Assembly (NCBI GenBank): GCA_017626625.1 | Contig: JAGAIK010000092.1 | Span: 1-10,339 of the forward strand | Direction of reading: 5' to 3' | From: Roseburia sp. | Lineage (GTDB): Bacteria > Bacillota > Clostridia > Lachnospirales > Lachnospiraceae | Length of the DNA: 10,339 bases | Shown here: positions 1 through 6,881 of the stretch, in pieces | Layout of the letters: every line of letters starts with the position of its first letter | Position numbering within the stretch: the first letter of the stretch is position 1 | The notes under the pieces: model-generated | The model's input: only the letters and a program-made list of their open reading frames with translations | The model's database searches: none | Told to the model about the DNA's origin: nothing | Position numbers and translations under genes: made by a program

Positions 1-239
1 ATCAGAAGCAGAGCCCCATAGATTGCTAAGGATAATCCCACCACCAATAAAATTTTCTGCATTTCCACCGGACTCTCATTATCCATTCCGGCAGCCAAAA
101 TCATGGCTGGATTGCCTACATTAATCACCAGCCATGAAATCTTTTTCGACGCCGCCACATCAAGCGCTCCCATTTTTCCACATAAATACCCAATCAGCAT
201 CATCAAAAACAATGCCGTCATCTGCTGTAGTAATAACAT
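1..239 (-). CDS. AEC-family (auxin efflux carrier-like) permease, N-terminal part
   Basis: Partial gene: 79 codons are visible before the frame runs off the left edge. The translation starts MLLLQQMTALFLMMLIGYL, a hydrophobic first membrane segment (about residues 5-19). It continues with a short basic turn (CGKMGALD, then SKK), then a second segment with the NVGNPAMIL motif (residues about 40-48), and a third hydrophobic stretch starting near residue 62. This order, including an Asn-Pro pair in the second helix, is typical of AEC carriers, which move organic acids such as malate, lactate or related anions across the membrane. The start codon is 1 bp past the stop of the alcohol dehydrogenase gene, with only a weak ribosome binding site inside that gene, so translational coupling is likely. 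Its position suggests it transports a product or substrate of the pathway, but the direction and ligand are unknown. The family call is from recognised motifs, not a search. Confidence 0.72.
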   Translation of the reverse strand, partial: MLLLQQMTALFLMMLIGYLCGKMGALDVAASKKISWLVINVGNPAMILAAGMDNESPVEMQKILLVVGLSLAIYGALLL

Positions 240-240
240 G

Positions 241-1383
241 TTAAAACACTACTTTCTTACCGTAATAAATACAATCTAAAAATTTTTTCATATCCTCTGT
301 GGGCACCGGAATCGGATTTGCCAGTGTGGAGCCTTTCATGGAGTTTTCCAGTAAAAAGTCAAAATCCGCCCGATAGGTTTCTTCGGTGATGCCAGCCTCT
401 TTCATACAGGAGGCAATCCCTAACTCCTTCTGCAATTCCTTTACTTTCTCAATCACATCGCCGCCTAGCGCATGAGAAAGCTTCCCGTATTTCTCCCGTA
501 CGGTTTCATCCTTTTTGTTATAATCCATAGAATAAGGCAAAATAATGGCATTTGCAAGCCCATGGGCAAGATTGTATTTCCCTCCGAAGGCGTGGGAAAC
601 ACCGTGCACCATGCCCAGACCGCTGTTGGAAAATGCCATTCCCGCCATGCAGGAAAAGTTATGCACTTTCTCCCGGCTTTCCCTGCTTCCTGTTTTTACA
701 GAGAGGGGCAGCCACTCCATCAGCCCCTCTGCCGCTTCCTTTGCCAGAGCATAGGTAAAATCATTTCCCGTTTTATTGATATAAGCCTCTAAGGCATGGG
801 TGAGGGCATCCATTCCTGTCTCCGCCGCAATCTGCGATGTCATGGTGGATGGAATCTCCGGGTCAAGGATTGCCACATCCGGACGGATTGCCTCGGAACG
901 GATGGCAAATTTATACTCTTCCTCCTCATAGGTAATAACTCCCACATGGGTTACTTCTGAGGCAGTGCCTGAGGTGGAGGGAACCGCTACAAATTTTGTC
1001 TTTAATTTTAAGCTGCTGATATCCGTTTTTAACACATTTGAAAAGTCAAGCTCCGGAAAATCATAAAACAATGTCATAACCTTTGCCGCATCTAAAGGTG
1101 AGCCGCCGCCTACCGCCACTACGGTATCCGGCTTTTTCTCCTTGAAAAACTTCACCCCGTCTTTTACCTGGGCTGTGGTAGGATTCTTGCTGATACCGGA
1201 ATAGACCGTAACCTCTGCTCCGCCCTCTTCTAACAGCCCCTTTACCCTGTCAATGACGCCTGTCCGAAACATGGAATTGCCTCCTGTTACAATAACAGCC
1301 CGCTTCGTCTGAATTTCTTTCAGGTAATCTAAGGCATGTTCCCCTGTCACAAATGCTTCTTTGGTAAACACTAATTTTTTCAT
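241..1383 (-). CDS. Iron-containing (group III) alcohol dehydrogenase
   Basis: A 380-residue protein, the normal length for the family. The N-terminal Rossmann-like half carries the cofactor motif GGGSPLDAAK (residues 92-101) and STSGTASEVT (136-145). The C-terminal helical half carries the metal site: Asp192 and His196 in MDALTHALEAY, then His260 in GMVHGVSHAFGG and His274 in NLAHG. All four expected metal ligands are present, so the enzyme should be active as an NAD(P)-linked, Fe(II)-dependent reductase or oxidase of small alcohols and aldehydes, in the cytoplasm. A ribosome binding site GAGGG lies 8 nt before the start. The gene follows the FAD oxidoreductase by 24 bp and precedes the AEC permease by 1 bp. 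In this operon it plausibly reduces the aldehyde or oxo-acid released by the dehydrogenase complex. The exact substrate (butanol, 4-hydroxybutyrate, glyoxylate or other) cannot be read from the sequence. Confidence 0.92.
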   Translation of the reverse strand: MKKLVFTKEAFVTGEHALDYLKEIQTKRAVIVTGGNSMFRTGVIDRVKGLLEEGGAEVTVYSGISKNPTTAQVKDGVKFFKEKKPDTVVAVGGGSPLDAAKVMTLFYDFPELDFSNVLKTDISSLKLKTKFVAVPSTSGTASEVTHVGVITYEEEEYKFAIRSEAIRPDVAILDPEIPSTMTSQIAAETGMDALTHALEAYINKTGNDFTYALAKEAAEGLMEWLPLSVKTGSRESREKVHNFSCMAGMAFSNSGLGMVHGVSHAFGGKYNLAHGLANAIILPYSMDYNKKDETVREKYGKLSHALGGDVIEKVKELQKELGIASCMKEAGITEETYRADFDFLLENSMKGSTLANPIPVPTEDMKKFLDCIYYGKKVVF

Positions 1384-1407
1384 TCAGATTTCCCTCGTTT
1401 CTTCTTA

Positions 1408-2535
1408 TTATGCTTTCGCTTTAAATCTATTATACCGCAAACCGGAAATATCGATAGAGGCTTTTTTCCCCATGGCAAGCTCTGAGAGTACCAATGCCGC
1501 AGACGGCGCAATCCCAAACCCATGTCCTGAAAAGCCGCAGCCTGCTACCAGTCCCTCTAACTCATCAATTCTGTCAATCACCGGAACACCGTCGGAGCAG
1601 ATATCATGACAGCCCGCCCAGGTACGCACGATTTTCGTATCATTCAATGCCGGAAAATATCCGCCGATAGCCCTGCAAATATAGGATGCCGTGATACTGG
1701 TGCTGTACATCTGCTCCGGATTCTTCGCATAAGTCTCATGGCCGGAGCCGCCGCCAAATACAAAAGAGCCATGCTCCGTCTGATGACCGTAAAAGTCTGC
1801 CGCCGCCGTTCCTAACATCTGCCAGAACATCGGCGCCTGTGCCTCCGTGACAATCGTATCTGCGATTTTAGGATTCATCGGAATATCAATCCCCACGGAA
1901 TTTAAAATCGGTCTGCTGCCGATGCCTGCTGCCACCACCACCATTTCCGTCTCAAAGGTACCCTCGCTGGTGATTACTTTTCTAACCTTCCCTCTCACCA
2001 GCCCTAACTTTTCCACCGTAACGCTGCTGTAATACTGCACGCCTAACTGTCTCGCTTTCCGATAGTAAGCAAGGGTGGCAAGCAGCGGATTGGCATGACC
2101 GTCCGTAGGACACCAGCTTGCGCCGATAACTTCATCTGACATATAGGGACAGATTTTCTTAATCTCCTCCCCATCAATCATTTTTACGTCTAATCCCACC
2201 GCAGAAGCATTATCCGCTAACTGTTTTAATTTTGCAAGGTGAGCCTCTGTTTTTCCAAGACGCAGATTGCCGTCCTGATGATACTCCACATTCATCCCCA
2301 ACTCCTCCGATAAGGAGGGCCAGAGATTTTTTACCCCGTACATGGCAAGGGGCAGCTCCCTCACATCCCTGCCGGACTGTCTCACACCGCCGCCGTTTCT
2401 CGATGAACTGCCGTTTCCGATGGTGGCATCCTTTTCTAACACAATCACATCCACGCCATTTTTTGCCAGATAATACGCAGTGGCACTGCCGATAATTCCT
2501 GAACCAATTACAATTACATCTGTCGTCGTTTTCAT
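1408..2535 (-). CDS. DAO-type FAD-dependent oxidoreductase (HcnC / sarcosine oxidase beta-like catalytic subunit)
   Basis: A 375-residue flavoprotein of the D-amino acid oxidase fold. The dinucleotide motif GSGIIG is at residues 11-16, with the ribose-binding Glu in VLEK at 34. The second FAD contact region SSSRNGGGVRQSG (43-55) is characteristic of sarcosine oxidase beta, HcnC and proline dehydrogenase beta subunits. WCPTDGHANP is at 141-150, RTWAG at 304-308, and the C-terminal FAD motif GFSGHGFGIAPS at 334-345. Members oxidise a C-N bond of amino acids or secondary amines to an imine and pass electrons to partner subunits. There is no secretion signal or membrane helix, so it is cytoplasmic. 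A GAGG ribosome binding site precedes the start. The partner Fe-S and FAD/NAD subunits are encoded upstream, separated by the cyclodeaminase-like gene. This is the probable catalytic subunit of the complex; substrate is unknown (D-amino acid, sarcosine, hydroxyproline or an opine are all possible). Confidence 0.88.
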   Translation of the reverse strand: MKTTTDVIVIGSGIIGSATAYYLAKNGVDVIVLEKDATIGNGSSSRNGGGVRQSGRDVRELPLAMYGVKNLWPSLSEELGMNVEYHQDGNLRLGKTEAHLAKLKQLADNASAVGLDVKMIDGEEIKKICPYMSDEVIGASWCPTDGHANPLLATLAYYRKARQLGVQYYSSVTVEKLGLVRGKVRKVITSEGTFETEMVVVAAGIGSRPILNSVGIDIPMNPKIADTIVTEAQAPMFWQMLGTAAADFYGHQTEHGSFVFGGGSGHETYAKNPEQMYSTSITASYICRAIGGYFPALNDTKIVRTWAGCHDICSDGVPVIDRIDELEGLVAGCGFSGHGFGIAPSAALVLSELAMGKKASIDISGLRYNRFKAKA

Positions 2536-2614
2536 ACTTACCTCATTTCTGCGCTATTCTTATCTCTCAGCTTTGCTGAAATGATGCGCACAATTTAATC
2601 GTTATGCCGCTATC

Positions 2615-3748
2615 TTAGTACATATCAGGCTCATCCCAGAGTTTCAGTGTTGTGCCGATTCCCTGTTTTTCCGCATTTCTTAAAATCCTAGAACCCCATG
2701 CCACATCCCATACCGGCATTCCGTAACAGGCACAGGCAAAGGACTCTTCCGGGGAGGTTCTCTTTACCTTTCCCGCAATGACATCCGGCATACTCCAGAT
2801 ATCCTCCCTGGTCTTTAATCCCTCATGCACATAGTCCAAAAAGTACATTCCCAGCAATCTGTTGCCGCTGCCGTCGGTGTGACGGAAGCCTTCTTCCGGA
2901 AATTCGCCGCCCCGCTCTAACAGATTGCTTTCGTAGATTCCCCAGTGGTCCACCACTGCCTGACATCTGTTTAACAGGAAATCATCATCCATCTGAAAGC
3001 GGGAGGAACCTAACAGTAATACGCCGTCCTTTAAATATTTGCTGTTTACCTCCGGGTCAGCGCCGGATGTACCCATGCTGACAATATCGGAATCCGCAAC
3101 CGCCTCATCCATGGTTTCACAGATGATGACATTTTTTACCTGAGGGTAATTTTCTTTGATGAAATCCCTCATTCTCTGGAGGCTTTCCATCCCCCTGCCC
3201 TTTAATTTCACCGTATCAATGGTGGGGCGCACATCTAAGAAAGCCATCAGCGCCGTCCGGTTAATCACGCCGGGGCCTACTAAGGTGACCACCTTTGCAT
3301 CCTCCCTTGCCAGATATTTTGCGGCAACACCGGGTACTGCCCCGGTACGCATGGCGCTTAAAATGTTGGCAGACATATAAGCCACAGGCGCTCCGGTATC
3401 CGGGTCATTTAATGTCAGCATCAAAATGGAGCGCGGTAGATTTCTCTTCGGGTTCTCAATATTAGAGCCATACCATTTTTCTCCGCACATATGGAAATCT
3501 CCGCCTAAGTATGCCGGCATTGCAAAAAATCTGCGGTCCGGCGCATTCTTCGGCATTCCGGGAAATTCCGGGTCATCCGGGAACGTCAGGGAAATACCGT
3601 GGGAGTTGTGCAGCTTTCCTCCCATGACATAATCTCCCTTTCCCAGCAATTTATAAGCTTCCTCGCAGGTGAGCACGCATTCGTGCATATTTTTTACCCC
3701 TGCTTTTATCATATCTTCCTCACTTAGATATCGAAAATAAATACTCAT
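2615..3748 (-). CDS. Ornithine cyclodeaminase / mu-crystallin family protein
   Basis: A 377-residue protein. The longest frame begins at 3784 and would overlap the previous gene, but AGGAGG lies 7 nt before the ATG at 3748, so the shorter start (MSIYFRYLSEED) is used here. Family hallmarks are a Lys in CGEKWYGSNIENP (Lys91) matching the conserved substrate-side lysine, SAMRTGAVPG (131-140) with the conserved Arg-Thr-Gly-Ala, and a Rossmann segment VVTLVGPGVINRTAL (153-167). The family includes ornithine cyclodeaminase, alanine dehydrogenase, ketimine reductase and N-substituted amino acid (opine-like) synthases, all using NAD(P)H-linked imine chemistry. The nucleotide loop GPGVIN differs from the common GxGxQA, and the protein is longer than typical ornithine cyclodeaminases (about 350). 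Some databases call close relatives 'tyramine oxidase subunit B' (from memory); I would not rely on that name. Its location between subunits of the flavin complex suggests action on the same substrate or its imine product. The gap to the downstream DAO gene is 79 bp. Confidence 0.82.
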   Translation of the reverse strand: MSIYFRYLSEEDMIKAGVKNMHECVLTCEEAYKLLGKGDYVMGGKLHNSHGISLTFPDDPEFPGMPKNAPDRRFFAMPAYLGGDFHMCGEKWYGSNIENPKRNLPRSILMLTLNDPDTGAPVAYMSANILSAMRTGAVPGVAAKYLAREDAKVVTLVGPGVINRTALMAFLDVRPTIDTVKLKGRGMESLQRMRDFIKENYPQVKNVIICETMDEAVADSDIVSMGTSGADPEVNSKYLKDGVLLLGSSRFQMDDDFLLNRCQAVVDHWGIYESNLLERGGEFPEEGFRHTDGSGNRLLGMYFLDYVHEGLKTREDIWSMPDVIAGKVKRTSPEESFACACYGMPVWDVAWGSRILRNAEKQGIGTTLKLWDEPDMY

Positions 3749-3764
3749 AACCTCTCCTCCTTCT

Positions 3765-4091
3765 CTAATCCCCGCTGCGGTCATTCGCCAGAATCTTCAT
3801 TTCCATGGGGCGCATCGGCGCTCTGGCAGTTGCAGGCGTCAAATCCATGGGGCGGATGCCAAGCTCTCTTGCCATTATGCCCTTTACCATTTTTCCGCAG
3901 GTCTGTCCCTGACATAGCCCCATTCCATTTCTCAAATATCTTCGCATCTCTCCGATGGTAAAAATTCCCTCATGGACCGCTTTTCTGATTTCTCCCTTGG
4001 TGATTTCCTCACAGCGGCAGACAATGACATCATCATCCTGCTGGGGAATAAATTCTCCGATATCCGCAAATCTATCCTGCAATTTTTCCAT
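3765..4091 (-). CDS. BFD-type (2Fe-2S)-binding protein
   Basis: A small, cytoplasmic 108-residue protein with the bacterioferritin-associated ferredoxin-like cysteine pattern: C25-R-C27 near the N-terminus (VIVCRCEEIT) and C60-x4-C65 (GLCQGQTCG), the four ligands of one [2Fe-2S] cluster. The tail PATARAPMRPM (86-96) matches the C-terminal end of HcnB/OoxA-type subunits, where this domain is usually fused to the large FAD/NAD subunit. Here it is encoded alone. The probable role is electron transfer inside the multicomponent dehydrogenase. Purine-rich AAAGGA and AAGG sequences sit before the ATG. It follows the FAD/NAD subunit gene by 77 bp and precedes the cyclodeaminase-like gene by 16 bp. 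A GTAAC...GTTAC repeat overlaps the upstream gene's stop, too weak to call a terminator. Confidence 0.88.
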   Translation of the reverse strand: MEKLQDRFADIGEFIPQQDDDVIVCRCEEITKGEIRKAVHEGIFTIGEMRRYLRNGMGLCQGQTCGKMVKGIMARELGIRPMDLTPATARAPMRPMEMKILANDRSGD

Positions 4092-4168
4092 AATCCTTCT
4101 TCCTTTCCAAAGCGCTCTTATTTACAGCAGCTTTTTTCCTGAATACCAACCTGTGTAACATCTGATCG

Positions 4169-5740
4169 TTACCCGGTATAAAATCTTGCATTCATCACAA
4201 ATTCCGACGGTACCCTCATGGTCAAAAGACTGGTGTGGTCATATGCAGGGGAAGTTCTGATATCCACCACCTCCGCCTCACAGATTTTCTCACCTTTCCG
4301 GCTCAATGCCGTGCCTTTATCTCCCACTTTTGGCAGCGGTAAAAACTCATAGGGTAGGGTGACGGTTCCCATGCCGTCGCCTGTGTCCTCATTTACTAAA
4401 AAAATCGCCTGACCGGAGCAGCTTGCCACACACATGCCGCAGCCCACGCACTGGGAATTTTCATCCACATCCGGGAGGCTTGTAATCTTCTCACCGATTT
4501 TAATACACCCCTTCGGACAGGCATCCTGACAGGGATTGCAGGGAATGTTCTGGGTACACTCGATGACGGGGTGCAGACCTTTTATCTTTTTGACTCCCGG
4601 GAAGGTAAAGACCTCTTCTTCTAAGTAGCCTTTTTTCAGCAGATTTTTGGAGACTGCGATTCCCTCCTCCGTTTTTTCGATGTTCTTTCCCCTGTTTTCC
4701 GGGGCAAACATGCCCTGTCGGAGGCTTCCTAAGGCTGCCTCAAAGCCTTCCACCTTTTCTTTAAACTCTTCCTCACTGACGTACTCAAAATCCCTTGCCA
4801 CGGAAATGCCTGCGATTCTTCCCTCAATCATGGCGGAGCTTGCTTCCTCAATACCGGACACATCTCCGGCAACATAGATGCCATCCACGCTGGTTCTTCC
4901 GTATTCGTCAGCCACCGGAACAAAGCCTGCTTTTTTAGGATTATCCTCCATCTGACACTGTGCCATCTCCGCTAACTGGCTCATGGGGTTTAAGCCGACG
5001 GCAAGGCACACCGTGTCCACATCAAAATGTTTTTCTGTTCCCGGAATAAACTGAAAAGAGCTGTCTACCTCTGCGATGGTGACTCCCGTCACACAGTCTG
5101 TTCCCTCCACCTCCTTGATGGTATGGGAAAGATAGAAAGGAACACCGCACCGGGACACCTTTGCCGCATGAACGCCGTAGCCGCCGATTTTTGGTGCTGC
5201 ATCCACCAGTGCCGCCACTTCACAGCCCGCCTGCAATAACTGGTAGCTTACCACAAGACCTACATTTCCACTTCCTAACATCAGTACTTTTTTGCCCGGC
5301 TGTATATGATGGAGGTTCATCATAGTCTGGGCTGCTCCTGCGCCGATCACGCCGGGAAGTGTCCAGCCGGGGAAGTTTACAACTGCTTCGCTGGCTCCTG
5401 TGGCGATGATGACGGAGTCTCCTTTGATATGCTTGATTTCATCCCCGATTCTGACGTTGACTTCCTTTTCGGGATAAAGACCTACCACTGTTGCATTGAG
5501 CTGTACGGTAACGCCTGCCTCTTCTGCCTCTTTTAATAAATCCTCTCCGATTTTAAAGCCTCTGACCTTGGCTCTGTGCTCTTTAGAGCCGAAAAATTTA
5601 TGTATCTGTTTAAATAACTGGCCGCCGGGGCGGGCATTCTCATCAAAGACAATGACCTCCATGCCTACTTTTGCGGCTTCGATGGCGGCGGATAAGCCGG
5701 CGGGACCTGCGCCGATGACGATTAGTTCATATCGCTTCAT
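4169..5740 (-). CDS. FAD/NAD-dependent oxidoreductase with C-terminal ferredoxin-like 4Fe-4S domain (HcnB/OoxA-like subunit)
   Basis: A 523-residue protein. The longest frame starts at 5749, but AAAGGA abuts that ATG directly and is 9 nt from the ATG at 5740, so MKRYELIVIG is chosen. The FAD motif GAGPAG is at 10-15, the ARPGGQ motif near 36-41, ATG near 113-115, a second dinucleotide motif GSGNVG at 156-161, and the closing FAD motif VAGDVSG around 290-296. This is the pyridine nucleotide-disulfide reductase-like core of HcnB, OoxA and proline dehydrogenase alpha subunits. After it comes a cysteine-rich domain: C395, C401, C404, C408 and C412, then C431-x2-C434-x2-C437-x3-C441, which should carry one or two [4Fe-4S] clusters. 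About 55 further residues form a terminal domain of unknown role. It probably collects electrons from the DAO-type subunit and passes them to NAD(P) or a ferredoxin. The small [2Fe-2S] gene lies 24 bp upstream and the BFD gene 77 bp downstream. Confidence 0.9.
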   Translation of the reverse strand: MKRYELIVIGAGPAGLSAAIEAAKVGMEVIVFDENARPGGQLFKQIHKFFGSKEHRAKVRGFKIGEDLLKEAEEAGVTVQLNATVVGLYPEKEVNVRIGDEIKHIKGDSVIIATGASEAVVNFPGWTLPGVIGAGAAQTMMNLHHIQPGKKVLMLGSGNVGLVVSYQLLQAGCEVAALVDAAPKIGGYGVHAAKVSRCGVPFYLSHTIKEVEGTDCVTGVTIAEVDSSFQFIPGTEKHFDVDTVCLAVGLNPMSQLAEMAQCQMEDNPKKAGFVPVADEYGRTSVDGIYVAGDVSGIEEASSAMIEGRIAGISVARDFEYVSEEEFKEKVEGFEAALGSLRQGMFAPENRGKNIEKTEEGIAVSKNLLKKGYLEEEVFTFPGVKKIKGLHPVIECTQNIPCNPCQDACPKGCIKIGEKITSLPDVDENSQCVGCGMCVASCSGQAIFLVNEDTGDGMGTVTLPYEFLPLPKVGDKGTALSRKGEKICEAEVVDIRTSPAYDHTSLLTMRVPSEFVMNARFYTG

Positions 5741-5764
5741 AATGCTCATTCCTTTCGTTTCTTT

Positions 5765-6061
5765 TTATTTGCAGCCGTGCTGAGTCTGGACGGTCATGCC
5801 TTCTGACAGAGGGGTGACGCAGGTTCTGATGTTGGGTTTGCCGTCTACTACCATGACGCAGTCGGTGCAGCGTCCGATGGCGCAGAAGATGCCTCTGGGA
5901 CTGCCTTTTCTGGTGTGTCTGTGAACCATGACTCCTGCTGCTTTCAGTGCGGCTGCGATGGGCTCGCCCTCGTAGCCTTCTATCTCTTTTCCGTCATAGG
6001 TGAAAGTTACTTTTTTTCGTTCCTCTGTTTTGCCCAGTATGGGGTGTTCTTCGATTCTCAT
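5765..6061 (-). CDS. Plant-type (2Fe-2S)-binding subunit (HcnA-like)
   Basis: A 98-residue protein with cysteine spacing C60-x4-C65-x2-C68 and a distant C81, in the context RGIFCAIGRCTDCVMVVDG followed by NIRTC. This is the [2Fe-2S] ferredoxin fold found in HcnA, in sarcosine oxidase alpha N-termini and in proline dehydrogenase complexes. The N-terminal HPIL and the sequence FTYDGKEIEGYEGEPIAAAL (20-39) are also typical. It should form the small electron-transfer subunit of the flavin complex in the cytoplasm. GGAGG lies 9 nt before the ATG. The gene sits 36 bp after the SDR gene and 24 bp before the FAD/NAD subunit gene, consistent with co-translation and stoichiometric assembly. An extra Cys97 near the end is not a usual ligand. 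Confidence 0.9.
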   Translation of the reverse strand: MRIEEHPILGKTEERKKVTFTYDGKEIEGYEGEPIAAALKAAGVMVHRHTRKGSPRGIFCAIGRCTDCVMVVDGKPNIRTCVTPLSEGMTVQTQHGCK

Positions 6062-6097
6062 GATTTCAATCCTCCGCTTTTTATTTCAAACAATCTG

Positions 6098-6877
6098 TTA
6101 TTTCATTTCCTGTATCCAGTTTCCGCCGTCGATGACGATATCCTGTCCTGCTACATAGGAGTTTTCTTTTGAGGAAAGATAGAGGGCAAGGTTTCCGACT
6201 TCCTCCGGGGAACCCGGTCTGCCTAAGGGGTTTCTGCTTCCGGCTTCTAATCTGTCAGGGGTCAGGACTCCGGTGGCGATCCAGCCGGGCAGAATGCAGT
6301 TTGATATGATGTTATTTTTTCCCTCTTCGTAAACAATGCTTTTAGACAGGGCGGTAATTCCCGCTTTCGCCGCTCCATACGCTGAAACTCCCATATGGGT
6401 TACTAAGGGACCTGTCACGGAGGAGATGAATACGATACGCCCATACCGGTTTTTGCGCATTACCCTTAAGACTTCCTTTGTTACGTTGTAGGTAAGGGTG
6501 AGATTCCGGTTGATAATAGTATCCCATTCCTCATAGCTCATGTTCTCTAAGGCAGGATGGATATCGCTCTTTTCCCTCTCTGCGAGAGAGGCGTTTCCCG
6601 CATTGTTTACCAGTACATCTATTTTTCCGTATTTTTCTTCTATTTCCACGACCATCTGCGCTACTGCATTCCTGTCACAGAGATTGATGACATAGCCTTC
6701 TGCCTGACGGATGCCAAGGGCCTTTAATTCTTTTACCCGGTCATAAATCCTCTCTGTAGTTGCTGTGATGATGAGCGTTCCTCCGGCAAGCCCTAACTGC
6801 TTTGCACAGCCAAATCCGATGCCGGAGGGATTTCCTACACCTGTAGTAAGGCAAACCTGATTGTCTAATTGAAACAT
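6098..6877 (-). CDS. Short-chain dehydrogenase/reductase (SDR, FabG-like)
   Basis: A 259-residue classical SDR, the usual length. The longest frame opens at 6922 inside the kinase gene, but AAAGGA is 8 nt before the ATG at 6877, so MFQLDNQVCL is used; the gene then starts 4 bp after the kinase stop. Cofactor motif TGVGNPSGIGFG (12-23) is a glycine-rich loop with Asn-Pro-Ser in it. NNAG is at 91-94, Asn125 is in INRNL, catalytic serines are in ISSVTG (151-156), and YGAAK at 167-171 supplies Tyr and Lys. PGWIATG (197-203) and the C-terminal IDGGNW complete the fold. It is a cytoplasmic NAD(P)-linked oxidoreductase of an alcohol or ketone. FabG-type fatty acid synthesis is unlikely given the operon; oxidation or reduction of a pathway intermediate is a better guess. 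Substrate is unknown. Confidence 0.9.
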   Translation of the reverse strand: MFQLDNQVCLTTGVGNPSGIGFGCAKQLGLAGGTLIITATTERIYDRVKELKALGIRQAEGYVINLCDRNAVAQMVVEIEEKYGKIDVLVNNAGNASLAEREKSDIHPALENMSYEEWDTIINRNLTLTYNVTKEVLRVMRKNRYGRIVFISSVTGPLVTHMGVSAYGAAKAGITALSKSIVYEEGKNNIISNCILPGWIATGVLTPDRLEAGSRNPLGRPGSPEEVGNLALYLSSKENSYVAGQDIVIDGGNWIQEMK

Positions 6878-6881
6878 TCTC

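Noticed and set aside
4092..4168. Possible terminator between the FAD/NAD subunit and BFD genes (GTAAC...GTTAC)
   Set aside because: The stem is 5 bp with no following U run, so it is not credible as a terminator; the genes most likely remain co-transcribed.
4169..6061. True hydrogen cyanide synthase (HcnABC)
   Set aside because: Subunit homology is to the wider family. The detached BFD domain, added ferredoxin domain, amino-acid importer and cyclodeaminase-like gene fit amino-acid or amine catabolism better than glycine oxidation to cyanide.
6342..6527. A 61-codon minus-strand frame inside the SDR gene
   Set aside because: It is in an alternative frame fully within a strongly motif-supported SDR and has no protein-like features.
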